A stretch of 64,000 nucleotides of DNA from Fratercula arctica (taxonomy: Eukaryota > Chordata > Aves > Charadriiformes > Alcidae), in the NCBI GenBank assembly GCA_947846985.1, contig CANTUZ010000025.1:13142100-13206099 (forward strand), given 5' to 3'. A program made the translations under genes and the position numbers. The notes under the pieces are model-generated. The model ran no database searches, had not been told where the DNA came from, and saw nothing but the letters and a program-made list of their open reading frames with translations. Shown here piece by piece: positions 42,609 through 52,394 of this stretch; position 1 is the first letter of the stretch; every line of letters starts with the position of its first letter.

Positions 42609-43384
42609 TTAATAATTTTTTGCACTATTTTCTGTAAGCAGCCTAAAATACAGCACATGACAAGCATTGGATGACAAAGATGACATGTTTAGAAAATTTA
42701 AAACATAAGTTGCTTTATACAATTGCTCTTGAGGTGTCATACAGACAGGATTCCCCCTTTTTCGTTTATCAAACATGGTTTTTAAGGTATGATGAATACG
42801 TTTCAGAATTGCTTGCCCAGTTGGGGAATGAGGAATACCGGTGACATGTTTGATACCCCTTGTCTGTAAAGAGGCCTGTATTTTAGCGGACACATAAGCT
42901 GGTCTGTTATCAGTTTTTACAGTTTTTGGTACTCCCATGACTGCAATGCATTGCAACCCATGTCGAATAACATCACGAGCCTTCTCTCCTGTAGGAGCAG
43001 TAGCTAGAACAAGGTGAGAAAACAAATCAACTGAAACATGTACATAGCGCAAACGTCCAAATTCTATAATGTGCATAACATTGGATTGCCAAAGTTCATC
43101 AGGTGTAAGCATTCGCAGGGTAATCCCCGCAAATGATGGCAGAGGAGCCAGCTGCTGACAGCGCAAATGACCCTGCAAAATCAATCGTGCTAACATTTCA
43201 ATCATCATAGATACTGGTTTTGAAAAGATATGTGGCAAAAATACCCACTCTAATGCAGTCAGGCTCTTTGCGAGCGCATCATCCCACTGTCCTATCAGGG
43301 CGTAAGGTTGAAAGTCTTGATATATCATAAACAAATCTGCAGTGTGCTGTAATGCTTTCTGAGCTGTTGGGGTTAATGAACGTG
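42609..43384 (-). pseudogene. pol: Pol remnant: end of RT and integrase core
   Basis: On the minus strand the fragment opens within the RT end (an LTPTAQKAL block near 43380, then ALIGQWDDALAKS). It jumps without most of RNase H or the integrase zinc domain to the integrase core. The core keeps recognisable class II sequence: FGRLRYVHVSVDLFSHLVLA, VPKTVKTDN and HVTGIPHSPTGQAI. The position of the first catalytic Asp holds Asn (WQSNVMHI), the middle Asp is present (KTDNRPAY), and the catalytic Glu position holds Lys (AILKRIHH). Two of three catalytic residues are therefore lost. It is open for 241 codons but cannot be an active enzyme. Confidence 0.8.
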
Positions 43385-43720
43385 GAACCTACAGGGGAGG
43401 GGGGGGCAGACACAGCGCTTCAGGGCATCCCCTGTATCTTCAAAGTGCGCTCATGTCTATCCCCCTCTCTCCGACCCGAGACAGCCCCCTTATATCCTGC
43501 CCCAGATTGAGTGGAAAAGTACAGGCTAGGGTCGCTGCATGCGTGGCCAGCGCATGCAGCAAGCCTCACCAGACTCATGATCCAGCTTTGCTAACCGCGG
43601 ATGTCTGATACCTGACTACCTTGTACTCCCTCCTTGTTATCTTCTTCTTTGAAAGTTAGGTTCTCATGGATACAGATATAGTTTTTCAGAAACAGTACTG
43701 AGTCCCTTTTTCCCTACATG
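43385..43720 (-). other. LTR-like segment inside provirus D
   Basis: On the minus strand a purine block (GTAGGGAAAAAGGGA, near 43700-43720) follows the env anchor, then a GCATGCG-rich stretch, then a GGATATAAGGGGG promoter-like box near 43490-43500. After that, a C-rich run leads straight into pol. This layout (end of env, polypurine tract, U3, TATA) suggests the 3' end of another retrovirus joined here. No second copy in the window proves it. Confidence 0.35.
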
Positions 43721-43760
43721 CATACTGGGTTTGGTTCAACTAGTAATTCTCTGTCGTGTC

Positions 43761-44359
43761 TCACTCGAACCATCCTCTATTATCCCTTACACATGCCACC
43801 CCGTGGCCCCTAGTTGGGACACAATGATAGTTTATAACTCGTACAAGGGTATGATGCAAAGCAACATCTGCAACTGATCGTATAATGCTTATTAAACATA
43901 GCAAACAGCATACTAAACATAACAGACAGATTCCTTCCACACAGGCAATGAGTATAATTTCCTTCAATCAACCCCACCCCCAAGTCCATCCAGCAAAGAG
44001 ATTTCACCCAGTGGTCTCTACAAGTTGCTGGCTCGGTCTCGGTCAGTGCAGTTCTTGCAACTGGGCATGGAGCGGTCACTTAGATTCATACAACACAGTC
44101 CTTTAAAATTTTGACAACCGTGTCCGTGAGCTAAAAGCAAAAAATCAATAGCAGCTCTGTTTTGCAGCATTGCATGTTGAATACTATCTACATCTAGCAA
44201 TAACTCAGAAATAGCTGTACTAGTAGCATTACTAAACTTATCCTTGGCAGCAAGGGAGTCCTTGTTATCAAGAATCCTTGGCATCGAAAGAATCCTTGTT
44301 AGCAAGAGCGCATGCGGACTCCCTGTTCTTGCTGGTACTGTGCTTTGATCTTCTTCCAC
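43761..44359 (-). pseudogene. env: Env transmembrane subunit remnant
   Basis: Two overlapping minus-strand pieces in different frames. The first (44018-44359) carries the immunosuppressive-domain region with a [13 protein letters not shown] block followed by GHGC and GLCC, the CX6CC pattern used for disulfide linkage to SU. The second (43761-43967) carries a cysteine-rich hydrophobic membrane anchor (CLLCLVCCLLCLISII) and a short tail. SU, the furin site and the fusion peptide are not recognised. Frame changes between about 43970 and 44080 break it. The pattern is closest, from recollection of families, to alpharetrovirus-type TM. It lies upstream of the integrase fragment, an abnormal position. 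Confidence 0.75.
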
Positions 44360-45320
44360 AACAGGCCAGGATTCTCAGGCAGCTAGATAAGGTGTCCCTG
44401 AGTCCATTACAGACTTATGTCATCTAAGTGTTTTTCTTGCAAGCATCTGAGACTGAATAACAATTAGTGTGATAGATGTGTTTTCCAGCACCCAGGTGTG
44501 AGTCCCTTGAGCGTATTTACAATCCTCCTTGCTGATCTTCCGTTGCTTTCCCATATTCCACCCCCCCGCTCAAGAGACCGCTTCTGCTGGGGTTCATTTA
44601 GTCTCGCAGTGTATAACACAGAGTAATTTACAAAGGCGTGCAATAACATATATACATATAGGAAAAAAAAAACAAAACCAAAATATATCTCTATAGTAGT
44701 GCTTGAATCAGGTGTCCTATTTCTCTTTTTCTGCCGCTTCCTCATAGCACGTATGGTATACTTTTGTTCCCTTTTGGGGTTTTTGTTTGTTTTTTTTTTT
44801 CTTTTTTTTTTTTTTTTTCCCCATCACTTATGGCTGACATAAAAGTCTGCCTTGCAACAAGAGCTCACCCTTAAGTTTCTCCTTTTCCTACAGAGGATCC
44901 TATAGATTTTGGCTTAACTCCTTTTCCCAATCAACCATGATCTTATAGGCAAACAACAAACAACCAGTCATACGCCCTGCATGGGTAAGCCGTTCCCGAG
45001 AGCGTAAGCGTGTCGGCTGGCGAAAACTCCCCCAATATTTCAGGACTTCCATCAGTTCTACGGCCCATCATGGTCTATCTACCTGGGGTGCGCTCGCCTT
45101 ACATCTAAACATTGTATATATACAAACTTCTTCGCTTGACAGTGTGTCAGCCCTAGTCACGTACAAGAACAGTACCACACCAGGCAGAACACCTGCTCAA
45201 GCGGAGTCACCAAATGACACTGCACACAGCAACAAACAAACAGTAGTACAGATGCTGATCAGCAGATATAAATTGGCGCCCACACACACTTACACAGCAG
45301 ACATACAAAAAACACCACTT
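44360..45320 (-). other. Unassigned interior of provirus D
   Basis: No gag, pol or env motif is recognised in either strand. It holds a T-rich tract (about 44779-44818) and a 93-codon minus-strand frame without domains. Confidence 0.5.
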
Positions 45321-45968
45321 CTATCTCAGGGAGAGGGCTGGGAAGGGGAGGGGGTGAGGCGGACGGCGGCGGGAGCGAAGCGGCTCCGGCTCCGTCCTTC
45401 TCCCCCGACATTCTGACAATACACTGCAATACCCCGATTCCGGCTGCGCACGCATAAGCGGTTGAGAAGGAGGACCAGACGTGATACCTGGCGCAAATGG
45501 AGGAGGGTTAAGAATGGAGGAACGCGATAACGACTTTCGTCTCTGTTGCTGTAAAATCTCCTCCGCAGTTGTAGCAGAGGCAGCCATAGCTTTAATTGGG
45601 GTTAAAGGTGGACATAAATCAGGTTCAGTCTCTGGATTTATTGGGCCAGGATCAAAGGGATCTTCTGGCTCTTCACCTCCTGAATTCTGTTTTTGGTAAT
45701 GTTTTTCAGAATTGGGAATTTGAGCATATTTAGGCTGAGGGTCTGCAACTGGGGGTGTCATTTCAAAAGACTGAGGTTCCTTTGGGGGAGCTTGTGGTGC
45801 CCCTCCAGCAACCCCTTGCAGGGCTTGCTCTGTGGGATGCAGTGTTCGTATGGCAGTGTATACAGTTCGCCAAGTAACTATTATTCCTCTGGCAAGGACA
45901 AGCGCAGCGTCTCCTGCGTTTGCAATTCCTCCCCCACTTTTAGCCGCTGAGCCAAATCGTAGGACCAC
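45321..45968 (-). pseudogene. gag: Gag-like proline-rich linker region
   Basis: A 215-codon minus-strand frame follows the second matrix-like ORF. Its first 50 residues (GIIVTWRTVYTAIRTLHPTE) could be matrix-like or gag linker. The rest is rich in Pro, Ser and Glu (PFDPGPINPETEPDLCPPL) and ends in a basic Arg/Pro tail. No capsid homology region or zinc knuckle is seen. The assignment to gag rests on position and composition only. Confidence 0.45.
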
Positions 45969-46136
45969 CCTTCAGGGAACCATAAGCAATAATCACATAT
46001 CCATACAAGCAAAAAATTTCCGAGTCAAATACTCATTCGCATCCTATGAACCCATCTCCGCTTCTTCTAGCATAGTACAAATCCATCTCCTCACTTTCTA
46101 TTCTTTAACACTATCTCCCTTTTCTGATACATTACA

Positions 46137-46955
46137 CTATTGCGTATCCCCAGACTCGTCCGCTGCTGTTTCAGACGGATCACCCGTTCCCGGACTCCCA
46201 CACACCCTCTCCTCAACTGCCTGCAAACCCTCCTTGATAACCTCATGAGCCTTTTTATAAGCAGCCCGTATCACGCCCGCTTTCAAACCCTTATCAAGTC
46301 TCTGCATTTCCGCGAGCAATTGCTGCATAGTGTTCTGTTGATCGCGGAGAGCGTCACGGAGCTCCGCAGTATCTTTAGGTGGATAGATGGTTTTCGGACG
46401 AACGTCCTCGGAGGATGATGACGTTTCCATAGGCTGAGGAGAGTCGGGGGGAACCTGCGTGGATGACTCCAGTAGACCAGAGTACGGTGGAGCGGTCGGT
46501 TGCGGAGGCGTGAGAGGTGGCGGCAGTGGCGGCGAAAATGTCCATCCATCAGACGCCCCCCAGAACTCCTTTTCTGACTGCTTTATTACAGGAAATGCAT
46601 TGGAGGATGAACTGTTTCCCTCTTCCCCAGCTGTATCTAACACCCTCTGGGCTGTGGTGGCAATAACAGCTGATCCATGCATGCCTGCAATCAGTCCCTT
46701 CACCTGTCGATAAGTGCCTGCCAGGTTCCAGGCTTCCTTATTCTCTGACTGCACTGCTTCCCACATTTCCACTCCAATTCTAGTCCATGTTGAAAGGTCA
46801 AAAAACTGAGTCGGATCTCTGAGCAATCCTCGTCGTCGGCACCAAGATAATAGTTCCAGTAAAGCATTCTCACTAAGGTTTTCCCTGGCACTTTTTGCCA
46901 GCTGCAGCAAACTTTGTACTGCTGCTTTTTCCACGGCTGATACAGCCGAACCCAT
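46137..46955 (-). CDS. gag: Second matrix-like Gag ORF (272 aa)
   Basis: Starts MGSAVS, a good N-myristoylation signal (Gly2, Ser6), at an ATG one base after the TAG of the preceding matrix-like ORF. Residues about 1-75 share the matrix pattern with that ORF: LL..W.R.RGL, then W.RIG..MW..V. A Pro-rich segment near residues 140-165 contains PTAP followed by PY, a likely late budding motif. A charged, possibly coiled region follows (LRDQQNTMQQLLAEMQRLDK). The frame is unbroken and ends before any capsid. It could be a matrix-p12-type Gag front end or a truncated gag. It is in a different frame from its neighbour, so translation would need re-initiation. Confidence 0.65.
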   Translation of the reverse strand: MGSAVSAVEKAAVQSLLQLAKSARENLSENALLELLSWCRRRGLLRDPTQFFDLSTWTRIGVEMWEAVQSENKEAWNLAGTYRQVKGLIAGMHGSAVIATTAQRVLDTAGEEGNSSSSNAFPVIKQSEKEFWGASDGWTFSPPLPPPLTPPQPTAPPYSGLLESSTQVPPDSPQPMETSSSSEDVRPKTIYPPKDTAELRDALRDQQNTMQQLLAEMQRLDKGLKAGVIRAAYKKAHEVIKEGLQAVEERVCGSPGTGDPSETAADESGDTQ

Positions 46956-46956
46956 A

Positions 46957-47238
46957 CTACCGTTCCCACTCTAGGTGGCTCCCACTTCCCGTGGGGTCAC
47001 GGATCCGCTCCTGCCTCTCTCGGGCAGCCCGGCTTACTTCATCCCACAACACTGCCCCTATTTTAGCCCACATATCCTGGGCAAAGGCAGCTGCCACCGT
47101 GGGAAAAAGCCCCTTGTCTCTTGCCCATACTAAAAGTGACTTCAAAGAGGCAGAATCATATTTCAATCCTCTCATAGAGAGCATATGTTGGAGGAGCTTA
47201 ACTACAGCCTCTTCTTCTTTTGAGGTTGCAGACCCCAT
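46957..47238 (-). CDS. gag: First matrix-like Gag ORF (93 aa)
   Basis: This is the first ORF after the primer site and 5' leader on the minus strand. It begins MGSATS (Gly2 and Ser6 fit N-myristoylation) and reads like a retroviral matrix: KLLQHMLSMRGLKYDSASLK, then LLVWARDKGLFP and MWAKIGAVLWDEV. The frame ends at TAG (46957-46959). One base later the ATG of a second, related matrix-like ORF follows. The pair looks like a duplicated matrix domain, since both share the LL..W.R..GL and W..IG..+W..V spacing. No frame break is seen within it. Confidence 0.7.
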   Translation of the reverse strand: MGSATSKEEEAVVKLLQHMLSMRGLKYDSASLKSLLVWARDKGLFPTVAAAFAQDMWAKIGAVLWDEVSRAARERQERIRDPTGSGSHLEWER

Positions 47239-47402
47239 CTCCTCCCGGCCGCCTGCCTGATCAGAGCAGGATTTCCCTTTATAGATGCGCTAGCGTCTTC
47301 CCGAGTGCCGGGGCAGCACTCACCTTTCGACCGCTTCTTCCGCCCCCTCTGATTGCCGGCTGGATTTCTGGGTAGATGCAGTCCCAAAAAACCGATCTGA
47401 GG

Positions 47403-47420
47403 GTCCCTGTTCGGGTGCCA
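47403..47420 (-). promoter_or_regulatory. Primer-binding site of provirus D
   Basis: On the minus strand TGGCACCCGAACAGGGAC follows the 5' LTR after two bases. It differs at one base from the tRNA-Lys3-type site and is distinct from the Lys(1,2)-type site of families A, B and C. Confidence 0.8.
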
Positions 47421-47422
47421 CT

Positions 47423-47795
47423 TGTTGACGCGGAAGGCTCGAGCAATAACATGCAGACCAATGTGATCAGGTTAATGCCACTTTATTCAACCTAAGTGTT
47501 ACATTTATAGTCTTATGATTTCTGTTCACGCGCTCTAACTCCTGCTAATTGGCTGCATGTTATCCTCACGAGCTGTCCACGCGCTTAATTCTTTCTTGTC
47601 ATTGGTCGACCTTTCTTGACGTATGATGTTTTCAATTCCTTTGTTACACTTCTTTCTGGTCAGCACCTCCTTATCTCATGTCCGACAGTAACCTTTCTTA
47701 AACTCATGTCAAGGCAGGCCTACACAGCTGCTACCAACTCCTCAGTGCTTGGAGTGTTCATAGGGTGACCTCGTTGTATTAGAAATCCTTCCACA
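47423..47795 (-). repeat. 5' LTR of provirus D
   Basis: 373 bp, differing from the 3' LTR at three positions by my reading (near 47511, 47545 and 47752). Confidence 0.93.
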
Positions 47796-49137
47796 ATCAT
47801 CCTCATGGCCCTCCTCTGGACATGTTCCAGCACGTCCATATCTCTCTTGTAGTAGGGGCTCCAGAATTGGACACAGTACTCCAGGTGGGGTCTCACGAGA
47901 GTGGAGTAGAGGGGGAGAATCACCCCCCTCGACCTGCTGGCCACGCTTCTCCTGATGCAGCCCAGGATACAATTGGCTTTCTGGGCTGCTAGTGTACACT
48001 GACGGCTCATGTTGAGCCTCTCGTCTACCAGCACCCCCAAGTCCTTTTCTTCAGGGCTCCTCTCAAGCCAGTCACTGCCCAGCCTATATCGGTGCTTGGG
48101 ATTGCCCCGACCCAGATGGAGGACCTTGCACTTGGTCTTGTCAAACTTCATGAGATTGGCATGGGCCCACCTCTCCAGCCTGTCAAGGTCCCTCTGGATG
48201 GCATCCCTTCCCTCCAGTGTGTCAGCCGTCCCACACAGCTTGGTGTCATTGGCAAACTTGCTGAGGGTGCACTCTATGCCACTGTCCATGTCGCTGATGA
48301 AGATGTTAAACAAGACCGGTCCCAGTACTGATCCTTGAGGGACTCCACTTGTCACTGGCCTCCACTTGGACATGGACCCATTGACAGCCACTCTTTGGGT
48401 GTGGCCATTAAGCCAGTTCTTTATCCACTGAATTGTCAGTCCATCAATCCCATATTTTATCAGCTTGGAGACCAGGATGTCATGTGGGACAGTGTCAAAG
48501 GCTTTGCTCAGGTCCAGGTAAATGACGTCAGTTGCTCTCCCCTTGTCTATTGATGTTGTGACCTTCTCATAGAAGGCCACCAGGTTTGTCAGGCATGATT
48601 TGCCCCTGGTGAAGCCATGCTGGCTGTCTCGAATCACCTCCCTGTCCTCCATGTGCCTTAGCATAGCTTCTAGGAGGATCCATTCCAGGATCTTCCCAGG
48701 CACGGAGATGAGGCTGACAGGGCGGTAGTTCCCAGGGTCCTCCTTTCTACCCTTTTTAAAAATGGGTGCGATGTTTCCCTTTTTCCAGTCACCAGGGACT
48801 TCACCTGACTGCCATGACTTTTCAAGTATCGTGGAGAGTGGCTTGGCAACTACATCAGCCAATTCCCTCAGGACTCTGGGGTGCATCTCATCAGGTCCCA
48901 TAGACTTGTGTACGTTCAGGTTCCTCAGGTGGTCACGAACCTTGTCTTCACTTCCAGTGGGAGGGACTTTGTCCCGCAGGTCTCCGTCTTGCGGTCCTTC
49001 AACTCGGGAGGCATGAGGAGAGAGGCTGGCAGTGAAGATCGAGGCAAAAAAGTTGTTGAGAACCTCAGCCTTCTCCTCGTCTGTTGTTACTAGTTTGCCA
49101 TTCTTGGTCATCAGGGAGGGTACGCTTCCTTTAACCT
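47796..49137 (-). mobile_element. CR1 LINE, 5' part (continuation of the copy at 41503)
   Basis: Continues the CR1 cut by provirus D. Minus-strand ORF2 is open over most of its length (to 49111). It starts late in the region between endonuclease and RT and runs through [30 protein letters not shown] and [18 protein letters not shown]. The catalytic box reads FANDTKL, one aspartate replaced by Asn, so the RT is inactive. 5' truncation near 49137 removes the endonuclease. Confidence 0.92.
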
Positions 49138-49184
49138 AAAAAACATAGGTAATTCTCACAAGTTGTCCATAACATCATGCGTTA

Positions 49185-51513
49185 GAAACCATGGAAGCAC
49201 CTGAGAAGAGTCACATAGGAATTAGGGCTTCTCCCCCGAAAACGGTGGCAAGATCAATAGCCCAACTGAAGTGCATCTATGCCAATGCACACAGCATGAG
49301 TAACAAACAGGAGAAGCTGGAAGCCATAGTGCAGCTGGAAAACTATGATATAGTTGCAGTCACGGAAACGTGGTGGGATGACTTGCACAACTGGAGTGCT
49401 GCAATGGATGGCTATAAGCTCTTCAGAAGGGATAGGCAAGGAAGGAGACGTGGTGGGATAGCCCTGTATGTTAGGGAGTATTTTGACTGTCCAGAGCTTG
49501 ACAATGGTGATGAATGGGTCAAGTGTTCATGGGTAAGAATCAGGGGAAAGGCCAACAGGGCAGATATCACGGTGGGAGTCTGTTATAGGCAACACAACCA
49601 GGATGAAGAGGCAGAGGAAATATTCTATAAGCAACTGGGAGAAGTCTCATAATCGGTAGCCCTTGTTCTCATGGGGGACTTCAACTTACCAGATGTCTGC
49701 TGGAAATACAATACAGCAGAGAGGAAACAGTCTAGGAGGTTCCTGGAGTGTGTTGAGGATAACTTCCTGACACAGATGGTGAGGGAGCTGACTAGGGAAG
49801 GTGCCCTGCTGGATCTGTTGTTTGTGAACAGAGAAGGACTTGTGGGTGATGTGATGGTCGGAGGCTGTTTTAGGCACAGCGATCATGAAATGATAGAGTT
49901 TTCAATTCTTGGAGAAGGAGGGTGGTTAACAGAACTGCTACCTTGGACTTCTGGAGGGCAAACTTTGGCCTCTTTAGGAGCCTGGTTGACAGAGTCCCTT
50001 GGGAGGCAGTCCTGAAGGGCAAAGGTGTCCAGGAAGGCTGGACATTCTTCAAGAAGAAAATCTTAAGGGGGGGGGGGGGGGGGGGGGGGCGGGGAGAGTT
50101 TATGACCTTTGGAAGGAGGGGCAGGGAACTCAGGAGGACTACAAGGATGTCATGAAATTATGCTGGGAGAAAATTAGAAGGGCCAAACCCCAACCAGAAC
50201 TTAATCTGGCTACTGCCGTAAAAGGCAGTAAAAAAAGTTTCCATAAATACATTAACATGAAAAAGGAGGGCTAAGGAAAATCTCCATCCATTATTGGATG
50301 CAAGGGGAAACATAGTGACAAAGGATGAGGAAAAGGCTGAGGTACTTAATGCCTTCTTTGCCTCAGTCTTTAACAGTAAGACCAATTGTTCTCAGGGTAC
50401 TCAGCCCCCTGAGCTAGATGACAGGGATGGGGAGCAGAATGAAGTCCCCATAATCCAAGGGGAAATGGTTAGGGACCTGCTACACCACTTAGACATACAC
50501 AAGTCTATGGGGCTGGATGGGATCCACCCAAGGGTACTGAGGGAGCTGGCAGACGTGCTCACCAAGCCACTTTCCATCATTTATCAGCAGTTCTGGCTAA
50601 CTGGGGAGGTCCTAGTGGACTGGAGGCTAGTAAATGTGATGCCCATCTACAGGAAGGGCCAAAAGGACGATCCGGGAAACTACAGGCTTGTCAGTCTGAC
50701 CTCAGTGCCTGGGAAGGTTATGGAGCAGATCATCTTGAGTGCCATCACACAACACATACAGGACAACCAGGTGATCAGGCCCAGTCAGCATGGGTTCATG
50801 AAAGACAGGTCCTGCTTGACTAAACTGATCTCCTTCTATGACAAGGTGACCCACGTAGTGGATGATGTCTACCTGAACTTCAGCAAACCATTTGACATCA
50901 TTTGTCACAGCATTCTCCTGGAGAAACTGGCTGCTCATGGCTTGGATGGGTGTACTGTTCACTACATAAAAATCTGTCTAAACGGCCAGGCCCAAAGAGG
51001 GGTGGTGAATGTAGCTAAATCCAGTTGGCAACCAGTCACAAGTGGTGTTCCCCAGGGCTCAGTATTGGGGCCAGTTTTGTTTAATATATTTGTCAGTGAC
51101 CTGGATGAGGGGATCGAGTGCACCCTCAGGAAGTTTGCAGACAACAACAAGTTGGGTGGAAGTGTTTATCTGCTTGAGGGTAGGAAGGCTCTGCAGAGGG
51201 ATCTGGACAGGCTGGATGGGTGGGCCGAGGCCAGTGATATGAGATGCAACAAGGCCAAGTGCGGGGTCCTGCGCTTGGGTCACAACAGCCCCATGCAGCA
51301 CTACAGGCTTGGGGAAGAGTGGCTGGAGAGCTGCATGGGAGAAAAAGACCTGGGAGTGTTGGTCAACAGCCAGTGGAATATGAGCCAGCAGTGTGCCCAG
51401 GTGGCCAAGAAGGCCAACAGCATCCTGGCCTGTATCAGAAACAGTGCGGCCAGTAGGACAAGGGAACTGAGTGTCCCCCTGTACTCTGGTACAAAGCACT
51501 GGTGAGGTCACAC
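49185..51513 (+). mobile_element. CR1 LINE with endonuclease and RT, cut by an ERV
   Basis: The longest CR1 here. Plus-strand ORF2 begins with the APE-type endonuclease: YANAHSMSNKQEKLEAI, then VAVTETWWDD, RGGIALYVRE, MGDFNLPDVCW and the GCFRHSDHEMIEFS block (49191-49900). A frame break and a 23-base G run follow, then RT (50294-51505) with [16 protein letters not shown] and [18 protein letters not shown]. The catalytic box FADNNKL has lost its second aspartate. The element ends abruptly at 51513, where an ERV LTR starts. Its 3' end is not found on the other side of that ERV. Confidence 0.9.
50067..50089 (+). repeat. Run of 23 G within CR1
   Basis: An uninterrupted G23 (followed by C and GGGG) lies in the CR1 region between endonuclease and RT. 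It could form a G-quadruplex and its exact length is uncertain in any assembly. Confidence 0.9.
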
Positions 51514-51871
51514 TGTCGTGGTTTAGCCTCAGACAGCAACAAAGAACCATGTGCCGCTCGCTCGGGCCTTCCCAATATGGGAAGGATCAGAAGAAAAAGG
51601 CAAAACTCTTGGGTTGAGACAAAGGCAGTTTAACAGAACAGCAGAGGGAACAAGAAAACAACAACAATAACACAGACAGAGGAATATACAAACACAATTA
51701 CGGAACCGCCGCTCCCTGCCGCCCACCAACCGGACCCCGGGATGCCTCAGCCCACTCCAAGCCACGACTTCCTGCCCCCTCCCCTGGCAGCTCAAGGTGG
51801 CCATGGCTCACATGGGATGGAATACCTGTGTCCTGGGGAGAATTAACCCTAACCCCACCGGAACCAGGACA
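51514..51871 (-). repeat. 3' LTR of copy A2 (358 bp)
   Basis: Family A LTR of the subtype that carries the CTCCCCAGGACACAGG segment, as at 21665 and 63544. The polypurine tract (minus: AGAAGAGGTGGATAA) adjoins at 51872-51886. Confidence 0.92.
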
Positions 51872-52241
51872 TTATCCACCTCTTCTTCCATACCATCTAT
51901 GCCATGCCCAGATCTTACAGGTTCCAATGAATTGCCAACACTTTCCCCTGTCATGTATATATATACATATATATTCATACAGATATAATGCCTTAGTTTA
52001 TAGGCCATCCCTCCAAAGTGTCCGTTGAGTTCATTCAATCCATGGCTTTGGGGTCCATCTGTCAGAACAGTCTCTCAGGGCAGGTGAGATGGTGTGTGGT
52101 GCTGGCTTGTTGCATGCTGTATTTTCGGAGCTTGTGACTGGTGTACCCAGTGTGGCTCATGCACACAGTCCATCGTGTGAAGATGTAGATCTTGAGGAAG
52201 TTGCTGGGCGCCAGCTGCTGAGGTCAGCTCTGATCCCATCA

Positions 52242-52394
52242 ACGCTGTGCTTTCCTCGTGTTTTTTTTTTCTTTCATCAAAGTCCATCTGTCCTTAATTT
52301 GAGTGATTCTTACTGTAGTACAGCTGATAGCAATTATAGTAACGAGGACATACAGTGGCAGGGTTACACAGAAATCAACAACACACAATTTGAT
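52242..52394 (-). other. 51-codon membrane-segment frame after the integrase stop (copy A2)
   Basis: In the integrase frame after its TGA, open for 51 codons. The helix YVLVTIIAIS and tail RITQIKDRW match the frame at 14330 in copy A1. A 15-nt in-frame length difference precedes the helix and a longer Lys-rich end follows. No ATG precedes the helix. Confidence 0.45.

Larger units (their letters stand above)
41945..47795 (-). mobile_element. Family D endogenous retrovirus, class II-like mosaic provirus
   Basis: Two 373-bp LTRs (41945-42317 and 47423-47795) enclose about 5.1 kb. The flanks carry a perfect 6-bp duplication ATCATC (41939-41944 and 47796-47801), which fits class II (beta/alpha-like) retroviruses. 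I count three differences between the LTRs, so it is fairly young. On the minus strand the order is primer site, two matrix-like gag ORFs, a gag-like linker, unassigned sequence, an env TM fragment, an LTR-like segment, a pol end fragment, polypurine tract and 3' LTR. Protease, most of RT and capsid are not seen. Env lying upstream of integrase is not a normal retroviral order, so the interior is rearranged or recombinant. Confidence 0.88.

Noticed and set aside
45263..45290. A plus-strand TTGGCGCCC as a further primer-binding site
   Set aside because: Only about nine bases match, there is no LTR end next to it, and it lies on the opposite strand inside provirus D.
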